DNA of 64,000 bases from Hyphomicrobiales bacterium (GCA_900472485.1 UCII01000026.1:62001-126000); one strand, 5' to 3'. Shown: positions 53,687 through 62,891, counted from the stretch's first letter. Notes: generated by a model not told the origin, from the sequence alone. Numbers and translations are program-made.

Positions 53687-54865
53687 ATGGAAAGCTGCTG
53701 GCGTTGGTTTGGTCCGAAAGATCTTGTTCCGCTTTTGCATGCCCGCCAGGCCGGCGCGACGGGCATCGTCACGGCATTGCATGAAGTTTCCCATTCACGC
53801 GTCTGGACTCCGGCCGAAATCGAGGCGCGAAAGGCGCTGGTGGAAGCGGCGGGCCTGCGCTGGAGCGTCTGTGAATCGATCCCGGTACCAAGCGCCATAA
53901 AGCTTGGCGGCGTAGGTGCAAAAGCTGCGATCAGCGTCTGGAAGGACAGCCTTGCCAATCTCGCCCGCTCCGGCATCAAAACCGTCTGCTATAATTTCAT
54001 GCCCGTCGTCGACTGGACACGCACGGATCTGCGCTTCGAGATGCCGACCACGGCATTGGCCCTGCGTTTCGACATGGTGGAGTTCGTCGCCTATGACGTC
54101 TTCGTCCTTCGCAGGAAGGGTGCAGAAGAAAATTATGCACCGGGTCTGCTACGGCGCGCCGAGGAGCGGCTGAAGGAGCTCTCGCCAACGGCCGTGCAAC
54201 GGCTGGAGAATAACATCATCGCCGGCCTTCCCGGCGGCGAGGACAGCTATGGCCGCGAAGCCATCCGCTCTGCCATCGCCCTTTTCGACGGAATGACAAC
54301 AGAAGATCTCCAGGCCAATCTCGACGCTTTTCTGCAAGACGTCGTGCCGGTTGCCGCCGAATTCGGCGCCAGGCTTGCGATCCATCCCGACGATCCGCCC
54401 GTCTCGCTCTTTGGCCTTCCGCGCGTCGTTTCGACGGCGTCTGATCTGCGCCGCATCCTGGGCATTGTCGATGATCCGGCCAACGGTTTGACGCTCTGTG
54501 TCGGCTCTCTCGGCTCCCGTGCCGACAATGATGTGCTGGCGATCGCCCGCGAATTCGCCTCGCGCATCAATTTCGCGCATCTGCGCGACGTTGCGCTCGA
54601 AGCTGATGGATCCTTCGTGGAAGCCTCCCATTTGGAAGGGCGCAGCGATATGTATGCCATTCTGCGCACATTGCTCACCGAGGAGGCGCGGCGCCGCAAA
54701 GAAGGCCGGGAAGATCATGTGATCCCGATGCGGCCGGACCACGGACATCTGATCGGCGATGATATCGATAAGCCGACCAATCCCGGCTATTCCCTCATCG
54801 GCCGCCTGAAAGGTCTTGGCGAGCTGCACGGTGTCATCCATGCGATCGGCAAGGCGGGACTTTGA
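53687..54865 (+). CDS. uxuA: Mannonate dehydratase
   Basis: 392 residues. The opening MESCWRWFGPKDLVPL and GATGIVTALHEV are characteristic of UxuA, which dehydrates D-mannonate to 2-keto-3-deoxygluconate in glucuronate and mannonate breakdown. Metal and substrate residues occur in LAIHPDDPPVSLFGLPR, VGSLGSRADND, HLRDV and RPDHGHLIGDD. GGAGGGG precedes the ATG at 53687. It is divergent from the GntR/beta-mannosidase operon, and a weak hairpin follows. Confidence 0.95.
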   Translation: MESCWRWFGPKDLVPLLHARQAGATGIVTALHEVSHSRVWTPAEIEARKALVEAAGLRWSVCESIPVPSAIKLGGVGAKAAISVWKDSLANLARSGIKTVCYNFMPVVDWTRTDLRFEMPTTALALRFDMVEFVAYDVFVLRRKGAEENYAPGLLRRAEERLKELSPTAVQRLENNIIAGLPGGEDSYGREAIRSAIALFDGMTTEDLQANLDAFLQDVVPVAAEFGARLAIHPDDPPVSLFGLPRVVSTASDLRRILGIVDDPANGLTLCVGSLGSRADNDVLAIAREFASRINFAHLRDVALEADGSFVEASHLEGRSDMYAILRTLLTEEARRRKEGREDHVIPMRPDHGHLIGDDIDKPTNPGYSLIGRLKGLGELHGVIHAIGKAGL

Positions 54866-54913
54866 ACCTTACGGCATTTGCGATCTCATATCGATGAAAC
54901 GGGGCAAAGGAAT

Positions 54914-54945
54914 AAAGCCTACCGTTGCATATTCGATAGGCTTTT
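54914..54945 (+). terminator. Weak terminator after uxuA
   Basis: An 8-bp stem (54914-54921 with 54937-54944) with a 15-base loop ends in a short T-run, 49 bp beyond the uxuA stop. It plausibly terminates uxuA. Confidence 0.5.
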
Positions 54946-55050
54946 GCCTAAAGTTTAATCTCGTTACTATTTTGATTTTATTTAGTTTTTTCGTCTATCA
55001 ATGTCCAATTCGCTAATCTTCAAACTCGAATTGGCAAGGTCGACCTTCCT

Positions 55051-57141
55051 ATGAATTCCGTTTGGCCCGACGCCCCGAACGACGATTTTCGGTCGCTTTT
55101 CAAGACGCATCCGTCACCGATGTGGGTCTATGATCCGCAGACGTTGAAGTTTCTGATCGTCAACGATGCGGCCCGCGATCTCTATGGCTATGGCGATTCG
55201 GACTTCGCGGTCATGACCGTGCTCGACATCAGGCCATCTGTGGAGCGCGAGCGGATGCTGGATGCCGTACACCACCGTACCGACATCGAGACGGCGCAGC
55301 GCTGGACGCATCTGAAGGCAGATGGCGAGACATTCGAGGTTCTGACCTATGGGCGGGAGATCCGCTTCGACGGCAAGATGGCGATCCTGGCGATCGTGCA
55401 GGACCGCACCGAGGTCAATGCGGCACGGCGGCAGGTCGATGCCACCCAGTCGCTGCTCGACAGCATCGTCGACAATCTCCCGGTCGGCGTCTTCGTCAAG
55501 GATATGGAGCGGGACGGCCGTTATATTCTGTTCAACGAGGCGTGCGGCGGTATCGTCGGGCGGGCAGCACAGGATATGATCGGCAAGTCGGACCGGGCGA
55601 TATTTTCCGACGAGCAGACGGCGCTTTTCCGGGAGCAGGACAAGCTCGCCTTCGAAACCGCCGAAACCGTCTACTTCGAGGAAACCATTCACACGGTGGA
55701 TGGCGTGTTGCGTATCCTGAAGACGGCGAAGCGGGCGCTTCCCGCCCCGTCAGGGCAAGCGCCGCGCTATGTTCTCGGCATTTCCCAGGATGTCACCGCG
55801 GAACGCAGCGTCGAGGCGCGGCTTGCGCATCTTGCGATGCATGATTCCCTTACCGGCCTTCCGAACAGAGCTTTCTTTTCCGAGAGCATCGTGCGGCAGG
55901 TGGCCACTGCGAGGCCGGAAAAGCCGATCGCGCTGCTCTACATCGATGTCGATCATTTCAAGCATATCAACGACAGCAAAGGCCATGCCGCGGGTGACAT
56001 GCTCCTGCGCCAGGTTGCCGAACGCCTCCAGCAGCTTGCCGAGAGGAGCGATCTGGTCGCACGCCTTGGCGGCGACGAGTTCGCGCTGGTTTTAAGGATG
56101 ACGGATGCGGGGCGAGCTCGGCGCTTCGCCGACCTGTTGTTGCAATCGCTTTCGGCACCCTTCGATCTCGACGGCGTGCGGGAACACGTGACCTGCAGCA
56201 TCGGCATTGCCATGGCGCCGGAGCACGGCAACGATGCTGACGTGCTGATGCGAGACGCGGATTTGGCGCTCTATGCCGCCAAGGCGAGCGGCCGCTCGAC
56301 CTATCGATTCTATCAGACGGAGATGCGGCATGAAGCTGAACGCCGCCACCAGCTTACGCTGGAGCTTCGTGAGGCGTTGCAGAACGACGAACTCGAGCTT
56401 CATTACCAGCCGATCATCCGACTGGACGAGGATGCTCTTTCCGGCTTCGAAGCTCTGATCCGCTGGCGCCATCCCAAGCGTGGGCTCATCGCGCCGGCGG
56501 AATTCATCCCCGTCGCCGAAGAAACGGGGATGATCGTGCCGATCGGCGATTGGGTGCTGCGGGAGGCCTGCCGGGCTGCCATGGAGTGGCCGGAACATCT
56601 GAAGGTGGCCATCAACCTGTCCGTCTATCAGTTCCGTCATGCGAGCCTGCTGGCCACCGTGGTCTCGGCGCTGAGCGAGACAGGTCTTTGCCCCGGACGC
56701 CTGGAGATCGAAGTCACGGAATCCATCCTGCTTTCCGAGGTCGAGCAAAGCCTGTCGCTGCTGCGTGCCCTCAAAGAGCTCGGTATTCGCATCGCGATCG
56801 ACGATTTCGGCACGGGCTATTCCTCGCTCAGCTATCTGCGCTCCTTCTCTTTCGACAAGATCAAGCTCGACCGCAGTTTCGTTGCCGGCATGGATGCCGA
56901 TCCCGGCAATCTCGCCATCGTGAGGGCCGTAGTTGGCATAGCCTCCGGCTTCAATGCGGTGACATTGGCCGAAGGCATCGAGACGGAGGCGCAATTGGCG
57001 AAATTGCGGGCTGAAGGTTATCATGAAGTGCAGGGTTTCCTGCTTGGGCGGCCAATGTCGCGCGGGGATGCCCTGGCGCGAATTCTCCATGAGGCCTATC
57101 CCACTCGGACCTTGCGTGCCCGAAAACCAGCGCATGTATGA
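55051..57141 (+). CDS. PAS-GGDEF-EAL cyclic-di-GMP protein
   Basis: 696 residues with no transmembrane segment. Two PAS domains (about 10-130 and 140-260, the first opening with FKTHPSPMWVYDPQTLKFLI) precede a GGDEF domain with an intact GGDEF (about 340-344) and an EAL domain with EAL (about 467-469, GFEALIRW), DDFGTGYSSLSYLRS and EGIETEAQ. Both cyclase and phosphodiesterase signatures are complete, so it could make and degrade cyclic-di-GMP, switched by the PAS input. It is transcribed alone. Confidence 0.95.
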   Translation: MNSVWPDAPNDDFRSLFKTHPSPMWVYDPQTLKFLIVNDAARDLYGYGDSDFAVMTVLDIRPSVERERMLDAVHHRTDIETAQRWTHLKADGETFEVLTYGREIRFDGKMAILAIVQDRTEVNAARRQVDATQSLLDSIVDNLPVGVFVKDMERDGRYILFNEACGGIVGRAAQDMIGKSDRAIFSDEQTALFREQDKLAFETAETVYFEETIHTVDGVLRILKTAKRALPAPSGQAPRYVLGISQDVTAERSVEARLAHLAMHDSLTGLPNRAFFSESIVRQVATARPEKPIALLYIDVDHFKHINDSKGHAAGDMLLRQVAERLQQLAERSDLVARLGGDEFALVLRMTDAGRARRFADLLLQSLSAPFDLDGVREHVTCSIGIAMAPEHGNDADVLMRDADLALYAAKASGRSTYRFYQTEMRHEAERRHQLTLELREALQNDELELHYQPIIRLDEDALSGFEALIRWRHPKRGLIAPAEFIPVAEETGMIVPIGDWVLREACRAAMEWPEHLKVAINLSVYQFRHASLLATVVSALSETGLCPGRLEIEVTESILLSEVEQSLSLLRALKELGIRIAIDDFGTGYSSLSYLRSFSFDKIKLDRSFVAGMDADPGNLAIVRAVVGIASGFNAVTLAEGIETEAQLAKLRAEGYHEVQGFLLGRPMSRGDALARILHEAYPTRTLRARKPAHV

Positions 57142-57280
57142 CCGCCGAAACGCTTAGGCGTCCGTCGCAAATAATAGCCAAAAAAATTGATACCTTGTTG
57201 TCGGGAAGGGTAGTTGACCAACGTCCTTGGGTCAGCCCCGACAAGGGCGAGACACCAAGAACCGTTCCAAGGAGACCAAC

Positions 57281-57706
57281 ATGACCGATGCAACAGAACA
57301 ATCCCAGCAGCCGCGCGTGCCGGTTCGCGGCGGCGTCGTAGCCTATCTGACGGTGGATGGCGCTGTGAAGGCAGCCGAATTCTATAAGCGCGCCTTCGGT
57401 GCCGAACAGGCCTTCATGTATCCGGTCGACGAAAAGGGCCGGACCATGCACATCCATCTCTACATCAACGGCAGCTCGGTCATGCTCGGCGATGCTTTTC
57501 CGGAATATGGCCATGCGCTGGAAAAGCCGCAGTCTTTCACGATGCAGCTTGTCGTCGATGACCTCGATTTCTGGTGGAAGCGTGCCGTCGATGCCGGAGC
57601 CGAAGTCGTCGTCGAGCCGCAGGTGATGTTCTGGGGCGATCGCTGGGGTCAGCTCCGCGACCCCTTCGGCGTCGCCTGGGCGATGAATGCGCCGGTCAAC
57701 GGCTGA
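57281..57706 (+). CDS. VOC-superfamily (glyoxalase/bleomycin-resistance-like) protein
   Basis: 141 residues. YLTVDGAVKAAEFYKRAFGA at the start and LRDPFGVAWAMNAP at the end are typical of glyoxalase-like VOC proteins (PhnB branch). It has the paired beta-alpha-beta modules, with candidate metal ligands in MHIHLYING. AAGGAGA precedes the ATG at 57281. The substrate is unknown. A good terminator follows. Confidence 0.9.
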   Translation: MTDATEQSQQPRVPVRGGVVAYLTVDGAVKAAEFYKRAFGAEQAFMYPVDEKGRTMHIHLYINGSSVMLGDAFPEYGHALEKPQSFTMQLVVDDLDFWWKRAVDAGAEVVVEPQVMFWGDRWGQLRDPFGVAWAMNAPVNG

Positions 57707-57730
57707 CACTATCTCTGTGACTGATAATAG

Positions 57731-57770
57731 GAGTGCCCTCGGTGCGGATAGCGCCGAGGGAACCTCTTTT
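57731..57770. terminator. Terminator between convergent VOC and kynurenine-formamidase-like genes
   Basis: A 10-bp stem (57736-57745 with 57751-57760, one G-T pair) is extended by outer GAG-CTC pairing and followed by TTTT on the plus side. It ends the VOC transcript and probably the opposite operon. Confidence 0.75.
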
Positions 57771-57787
57771 GTCCTGCTGCGAAAACG

Positions 57788-58618
57788 TTATTCGGCGACC
57801 AAGGCCCGCGTCAGCGGATGTTCGGCCTCCATGAGGCCGTCCAGAACCGAATAATGATGCTTGTCCGGCTCGACCACGACCTCGGTCGCCGTGCCAAGGC
57901 CCGTCCAGATATTGGCAAGCAGCGCGTTCTGGCGGACGAATTCGGCGCGCTCGGCACCACCAACCCAACAGGTAAGACGAATGCCGTCGATCGGTTCTAG
58001 AAGCGCCGGGCTTTCGGTCTTTGCTTCGGCGTCATCGATGCGAAGCTGCGCGTTCATGCTGCGCTTCATGATCGGGCGCAGGTCGTGAAGACCGGAAATG
58101 GCAAGCACGTGCCGGATGCGCTTGAGGATGACTTCGTTGAGCGGCGACGTCGTCGTCATCATGCGAGCTACGAGCTGACCGCCGGCCGAATGGCCCGTCA
58201 GAACAACGGGGCCGCCGACGAGCTCGGCCGCTGCCGTGATTGCCGCCGCAATCTCCCTGCCGATCCCGCCGATGCGATTTTCCGGGCAGAGTGTGTAGGA
58301 CGGGATCGCGACGGCATAGCCGGTCGCAATCGAGCCGGCTGCCAGATGCGACCAGTAGCTTTTGTCCAGTTGCAGCCAGTAGCCGCCATGGACGAAGACC
58401 ACCAATCCCTGCGGCTGGCCTTCGGGCAGAAAGAGATCGAAGCGGTTGCGTTCTTCGGGACCATAGGCCAGATCGAGTTTTGCGCGTCCCGCTGCCGTCA
58501 GGCTGTCACGGAAAGCTTTCGCCGGCTCGACCCAGGCGGCCGGCCATTGATCACCGTCGACGATATAGGCGCCGTTGGTATAGGCGGCGTCCCAATCGGT
58601 GACCCTGAAATAGCTCAT
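57788..58618 (-). CDS. Alpha/beta hydrolase, kynurenine-formamidase-like
   Basis: 276 residues. HGGYW (78-82) is the oxyanion motif of arylformamidases, Ser144 is in the nucleophile elbow TGHSAGGQ, and the catalytic His is probably in KHHYSVLDG. This is the alpha/beta-hydrolase type of kynurenine formamidase, not the cyclase-like KynB type. It lies 37 bp after kynU, so it should convert N-formylkynurenine to kynurenine for the next enzyme. It is the last gene of the operon. Confidence 0.85.
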   Translation of the reverse strand: MSYFRVTDWDAAYTNGAYIVDGDQWPAAWVEPAKAFRDSLTAAGRAKLDLAYGPEERNRFDLFLPEGQPQGLVVFVHGGYWLQLDKSYWSHLAAGSIATGYAVAIPSYTLCPENRIGGIGREIAAAITAAAELVGGPVVLTGHSAGGQLVARMMTTTSPLNEVILKRIRHVLAISGLHDLRPIMKRSMNAQLRIDDAEAKTESPALLEPIDGIRLTCWVGGAERAEFVRQNALLANIWTGLGTATEVVVEPDKHHYSVLDGLMEAEHPLTRALVAE

Positions 58619-58655
58619 GTTCTGCTTCCTCTCTCCCGCTGCCGACGCCTGTGGA

Positions 58656-59903
58656 TCAGGTCACGGCCGCCCGCACCGCAAAGCGCGCGTCCTTCCATGA
58701 TCCGCTGCTCAGAATTTCCTCAAGCACTGTGACGGCGCGCCAGACGTCGTGATATGAGACATAGAGCGGCGTGAAGCCGAAGCGCAATGTCGACGGGGCG
58801 CGGAAGTCGCCGATAACGCCCCGCTCGATCAGCGCCTGCATGACTTCATAGGCGTTGCCATGGATGAAGGACACCTGACTGCCGCGCTTCTCGCTGTCGC
58901 GCGTCGTCTCGAGCTCGACACCATATTGGCCGCATTTGGCTTCGACCAAATGGATGAAGAGATCGGTCAACGCTATGCTTTTCCGGCGGAGCGCGTTCAT
59001 GTCGACCTCGTCCCAGATGGAGAGCGCTCCTTTCAGCGCCCGCAAGGACAGGATCGGCTGCGTGCCGCAGAGGAAGCGCTTGATGCCGGCATCGCCGTCG
59101 AAGCTTTGTTCGAAGGCGAAGGGGCGCGCATGGCTCCACCAGCCGCTGAGCGGCTGGACGATCGATGCGTGATGGCGCTTAGCCGCATAGATGAAGGCCG
59201 GTGCTCCCGGCCCGCCATTCAGATATTTGTAAGTGCAGCCGACGGCGAAATCGGCACCGGCACCATCGAGATCGACGGGCAGAGCGCCGGCGCTGTGGCA
59301 CAGATCCCAGATGACGAGTGCGCCCGCCGCCTGAATGCGCTTCGTCAGCGCCGCCATGTCGCGCAGCTCACCGCTCTTGTAGTTGACGTGATTGATGAGG
59401 ACGACGGCGACATTCTCGTCGATCAGCTCTTCAATGGTGCCGGCATCACGGCCTTCAAGGCGGAGCGTGATATCGGGGCGCGTCGAAAGGACGCCTTCGG
59501 CCATATAGATATCGGTCGGGAAACTGTCGCCCTCTGCCACGATCACGTTGCGGCCCGGTCGCATTGCGAGCGCCGCATGAAGTGCCTTGAAGATGTTGAT
59601 CGAGGTGGAGTCGGTAACGACGGTCTGGCCTTCGGCCGCGCCGATCAGCCGGCCGACGCGGTCGCCGAGTTCCAGTGGCAGATGAAACCATCCGGCGCTG
59701 TTCCAGCTGCGGATCAGGCCATTGCCCCATTCCTCCATGGCGGCCTGACGGACCTCGGCAAAGACCTCGTGCGAGGCCGCGCCGAGCGAATTGCCGTCGA
59801 GATAGATGACGCCGGCAGGCAGGGCAAAGCGGCTGCGGAAGACGCGCAGCGGGTCGGTCTCGTCCATGGCCTCGACAGCCGCGAGATCGGGAAGGCTATC
59901 CAT
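58656..59903 (-). CDS. kynU: Kynureninase
   Basis: This PLP enzyme cleaves kynurenine to anthranilate and alanine. It has 415 residues; the PLP lysine is Lys226 in GCTYKYLNGGPGAPAF, with cofactor residues in VVTDSTSINIFKAL and WDLCHSAGALPVDL. The opening YLDGNSLG is a family hallmark. It lies 18 bp after the ABC permease and 37 bp before the formamidase-like gene. No tryptophan dioxygenase is in the window, so kynurenine or formylkynurenine may come from outside or from a distant gene. Confidence 0.95.
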   Translation of the reverse strand: MDSLPDLAAVEAMDETDPLRVFRSRFALPAGVIYLDGNSLGAASHEVFAEVRQAAMEEWGNGLIRSWNSAGWFHLPLELGDRVGRLIGAAEGQTVVTDSTSINIFKALHAALAMRPGRNVIVAEGDSFPTDIYMAEGVLSTRPDITLRLEGRDAGTIEELIDENVAVVLINHVNYKSGELRDMAALTKRIQAAGALVIWDLCHSAGALPVDLDGAGADFAVGCTYKYLNGGPGAPAFIYAAKRHHASIVQPLSGWWSHARPFAFEQSFDGDAGIKRFLCGTQPILSLRALKGALSIWDEVDMNALRRKSIALTDLFIHLVEAKCGQYGVELETTRDSEKRGSQVSFIHGNAYEVMQALIERGVIGDFRAPSTLRFGFTPLYVSYHDVWRAVTVLEEILSSGSWKDARFAVRAAVT

Positions 59904-59921
59904 GTATGTTGCCTCGTAAAC

Positions 59922-60848
59922 TTATTCGCGAATGGTTTCTCTGCTCACGGCGCCGCCGCGGCTGCGGCGGATGCTCGGCATCGCCAGCATGATCAGCACG
60001 AAGAGGCCGGTGGCGAGTTTGAGGTTGGGCGGCGGCATGCCGGCGGCAAGGCAGAGCGACACCAGCTGGTAATAGATGATGGAGCCGACGAACGGTGCCA
60101 GCAGCTGGCGCAGCACGGTCTGCTTGCCGGTAAAGGCTTCGCCGATCATCAGCGCCGCCAGACCGTTGATCAGGATGCCGATACCCATATTGACATCGGC
60201 AAAGCCCTGCGACTGCACCATCAACGCACCGCTTGCGGCTGAAAAGGCACTGGCGATGCCGACGCCCCCGATGGTGGCCGCCCAGACATTGATGCCCTGC
60301 GCCTCGGCCATGTCGGGATTGGAGCCGACGGCACGCATGGCCGTGCCCTTTTCCGTCTTGAAGTAGAGATTGAGGGCGATCAGGACGATAACGGCCAGCA
60401 GACCGGCGATGACGATCTTGCTCGCGGGAAAGCCCGGCGTTGTGAAGGGTACCCAGTCGAACACGGTCGGCGAGCCGAAGACGGAGAGGTTGGATTTACC
60501 CATGATACCGAGATTGACGCTGTAGAGCATCGTCGACATCAGGATACCGGCAAGCAGCGTATGGATACGGAAGCGCAGGTGAATGAAGGCCGTGCAGCAG
60601 CCGGCGGCAAGGCCGACGACGAAGGCGACGGCGATCGCCAGCGGCGGTGCGACGCCGGCGGCAAGCAGGATGCCGCAGACGCAGCCGCCGAGCGGAAACG
60701 CGCCTTCGCTGGTCAGATCCGGAAAGCTCAGCATCCGGAAGGGGATCATGATGCCGAGGACGACGAAGCTCAGGATGAAGCTCTGGGCCAGCGTCACCGG
60801 GATGAGCGAGACGAAGCTCGAAACGGTTGTCTGAATGAAGTCCATCAT
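59922..60848 (-). CDS. TrpY-like ABC transporter permease
   Basis: 308 residues with eight or nine transmembrane helices, in the branched-chain-permease-like fold of COG4120 (FRMLSFPDLTSEGAFPLGG, AMRAVGSNPDMAEAQGI). It pairs with the ATPase and binding protein of the TrpXYZ type. It starts four bases after the ATPase stop, so the genes are coupled. The neighbouring kynurenine enzymes suggest an aromatic amino acid or kynurenine as substrate. Confidence 0.88.
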   Translation of the reverse strand: MMDFIQTTVSSFVSLIPVTLAQSFILSFVVLGIMIPFRMLSFPDLTSEGAFPLGGCVCGILLAAGVAPPLAIAVAFVVGLAAGCCTAFIHLRFRIHTLLAGILMSTMLYSVNLGIMGKSNLSVFGSPTVFDWVPFTTPGFPASKIVIAGLLAVIVLIALNLYFKTEKGTAMRAVGSNPDMAEAQGINVWAATIGGVGIASAFSAASGALMVQSQGFADVNMGIGILINGLAALMIGEAFTGKQTVLRQLLAPFVGSIIYYQLVSLCLAAGMPPPNLKLATGLFVLIMLAMPSIRRSRGGAVSRETIRE

Positions 60849-60852
60849 GATC

Positions 60853-61632
60853 TCAGCTCACCAGCAGCATTCGGTCGGTCTTGACGGCGAAGTGGCCGAT
60901 CAGCTCGGGTACGGTGATGCGCCGCTTGCCTTCGCCGGCAATTTCAAGGTGAACGCGGCCGGCATCGAGCATGATGATGCTGTCGCCGAAATCGACGGCG
61001 TGCTGCATGTTGTGCGTCACCATCAGGGTCGTCAGCTTCAGCGCCTCGACGGTGCGTACCGTTGCCTGCATGACGATATCGGCGGTGCGCGGATCGAGCG
61101 CGGCTGTGTGTTCATCGAGAAGCAGCACGTCTGGCGAGCCACCGACCGCCATGATGAGGGACAGCGATTGGCGCTGGCCGCCCGAAAGGAGCTCGACCTT
61201 GGTATCCAGCCGGCTTTCGAGACCGAGGCCGAGTACGGCGAGGCGCTCTTTATAGGCGGCAAGGCGAGCGGCGTTCAGACCGGGGCGAAATCCTCTGCTC
61301 TTGCCGCGCAGTTCCGCCAGAAGCATGTTCTCGCCGACCGTCATGCTGGCGGCGGTGCCCTTCATCGGGTCCTGGAACACGCGGGCAAGACGCGCGGCGC
61401 GCTTGTGGACCGGCATATTCGTCACGTCATCGCCGTTGATGAGAACCTGACCGGAATCGAGGCTGAGAGCACCGGAAATCGCATTCAGCATGCTGCTCTT
61501 GCCCGCGCCGTTCGAGCCGATCACGACGCCGAATTCACCTGTCTTGAGGGAGAGCGTCAGGCCATTGAGCGCGACCTTCTCGTCGGGCTGGCCTTTATAG
61601 AAAACCTTGCGCGCGGATTTGACATCAAGCAT
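60853..61632 (-). CDS. TrpZ-like ABC transporter ATP-binding protein
   Basis: 259 residues. Walker A is GSNGAGKSS (39-47), the signature LSGGQRQSLSL, and Walker B VLLLDEHTAALDPRTA, where the DEHTAALDP form marks the TrpZ/COG1101 group. It follows the binding-protein gene after an 87-bp gap containing a strong hairpin, and is four bases from the permease. Confidence 0.92.
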   Translation of the reverse strand: MLDVKSARKVFYKGQPDEKVALNGLTLSLKTGEFGVVIGSNGAGKSSMLNAISGALSLDSGQVLINGDDVTNMPVHKRAARLARVFQDPMKGTAASMTVGENMLLAELRGKSRGFRPGLNAARLAAYKERLAVLGLGLESRLDTKVELLSGGQRQSLSLIMAVGGSPDVLLLDEHTAALDPRTADIVMQATVRTVEALKLTTLMVTHNMQHAVDFGDSIIMLDAGRVHLEIAGEGKRRITVPELIGHFAVKTDRMLLVS

Positions 61633-61662
61633 CCGTGCCTCCCTGTAGTATAGGGTTATGAA

Positions 61663-61687
61663 ATGGCGGCGTCCCTGACGCCGCCAT
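61663..61687. terminator. Intra-operon hairpin after the binding-protein gene
   Basis: A perfect 11-bp GC-rich stem (61663-61673 with 61677-61687) and a three-base loop lie between the binding protein and ATPase genes. Such hairpins usually give excess binding protein by partial termination or by protecting the upstream mRNA. Confidence 0.7.
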
Positions 61688-61719
61688 GGATTGAATTGGT
61701 CCCTAGAGGATGCCGCCTA

Positions 61720-62706
61720 TTACTTCGTGAAGCAATTGCAATCGGCAAGCGAAGCTGGAACCTCGGCGCCGAAGGCTTTCAACACGGTCTTGTTGATCAG
61801 CGGCGCATGGTCCTTATAGGCAGGAACGGAGGGCTTGATCGTCTTCGGATCGGCACCCTTCAAGATCTGCGCGGCGATCTTGCCGGCGTTTTCGCCAACC
61901 TGCTCATAGTTGACGGCGAAGCTTGCCGGAACGACGCCGTTACGAACAGCAGCGTCGTCGGAGTTGACGATCGGGATCTGTGCCTGGCGGGCGGCGGCGG
62001 CAACGGCCGGGATTGCCGGCTGCAAGAGGTTGGAGGCCGGCGTGTAGATCACGTCTGTCTTGCCGGCGAGCGAAGCAATGCGCTGCTGGATGTCGTTGAC
62101 ATTGTCGACACCGACGGGAACCACTTCGAAGCCGGCTGCCGGAGCGGCCGCCTTGACCTTGTCGAGCAGCGCCACGTCGTTCGCCTCGCCCGGATTGTAG
62201 GGAATGCCGATACGCTTGGCATTCGGGAGCAGTTTCTTGGTGAAGGTCAGGATCGCGGAGATGTCCTGCAGATCGCTCGAGCCGGTAATGCCGGTGTCGC
62301 CCGCGTCCCACGAGGGGACGAGCTTGGCGGCGACCGGGTCGGTGACGGCAGTAAAGACGATCGGAATGCCGGAGCCGGCGAGCGCCTTCTTGGCGATCTG
62401 CGACACCGGCGTGGTGACCGTATATATCAGCTTCGGATGTTCGGACTGCAGCTTGGCGATCATCTGCGGAACAAGCGAGGCGTCGAAGCTCGTGTTGCTT
62501 TCGGAATAGACAACATCCTTGCCTTCGACGAAGCCGTTGTCGGCAAGAGCCTTCTTGAAGCCGGCGATCGAGGCATTGAGCTGCGGATGCTCGCCGAAGT
62601 TGGCGATGGCGATCTTGATGGGCTCCGCCGATGCGGTTGCAACGCTCGCTGCGAAAGCGCCGGCGACAGCGAGGCCGGCCAGCCATTTGGACGTGGATCT
62701 CAGCAT
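61720..62706 (-). CDS. TrpX-like ABC transporter substrate-binding protein
   Basis: 328 residues. A signal peptide (MLRSTSKWLAGLAVAGAFAA, cleaved near ASA) precedes the COG2984 fold: IAIANFGEHPQLNASIAGFK, IPIVFTAVTDPVAAKL and VIYTPASNLLQPAIPA. GGGAGG precedes the ATG at 62704-62706. It is the first gene of the operon with ATPase, permease, kynU and the formamidase-like gene, and is divergent from a GntR regulator. The ligand may be kynurenine, formylkynurenine or tryptophan. Confidence 0.9.
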   Translation of the reverse strand: MLRSTSKWLAGLAVAGAFAASVATASAEPIKIAIANFGEHPQLNASIAGFKKALADNGFVEGKDVVYSESNTSFDASLVPQMIAKLQSEHPKLIYTVTTPVSQIAKKALAGSGIPIVFTAVTDPVAAKLVPSWDAGDTGITGSSDLQDISAILTFTKKLLPNAKRIGIPYNPGEANDVALLDKVKAAAPAAGFEVVPVGVDNVNDIQQRIASLAGKTDVIYTPASNLLQPAIPAVAAAARQAQIPIVNSDDAAVRNGVVPASFAVNYEQVGENAGKIAAQILKGADPKTIKPSVPAYKDHAPLINKTVLKAFGAEVPASLADCNCFTK

Positions 62707-62818
62707 ATTTTCCTCCCGGATGTGACAAGGAGCCGTGTTCCTTCGGCTCTCTTGGGCAGGGATCATAGCGGGTGCTGCAGGCCTGTCAATTTGTGATATA
62801 TGATATTCACGATAGACA

Positions 62819-62861
62819 TATATAATATATAATTTCGGGATATGGCAGTTTTATATATAAT
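62819..62861. promoter_or_regulatory. Three TATATAAT repeats in the divergent GntR promoter
   Basis: TATATAAT occurs at 62819-62826, 62826-62833 (sharing one base) and 62854-62861, amid AT-rich partial palindromes. This lies between the TrpX-like gene and the GntR gene and is a candidate operator array. Confidence 0.45.
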
Positions 62862-62891
62862 TTGCGCCTAGGGAGGATCGGGACGAGGACC

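Noticed and set aside
58860..60242. 460-codon open frame on the plus strand
   Set aside because: It spans the antisense of kynU and the permease across two real genes and has no domain.
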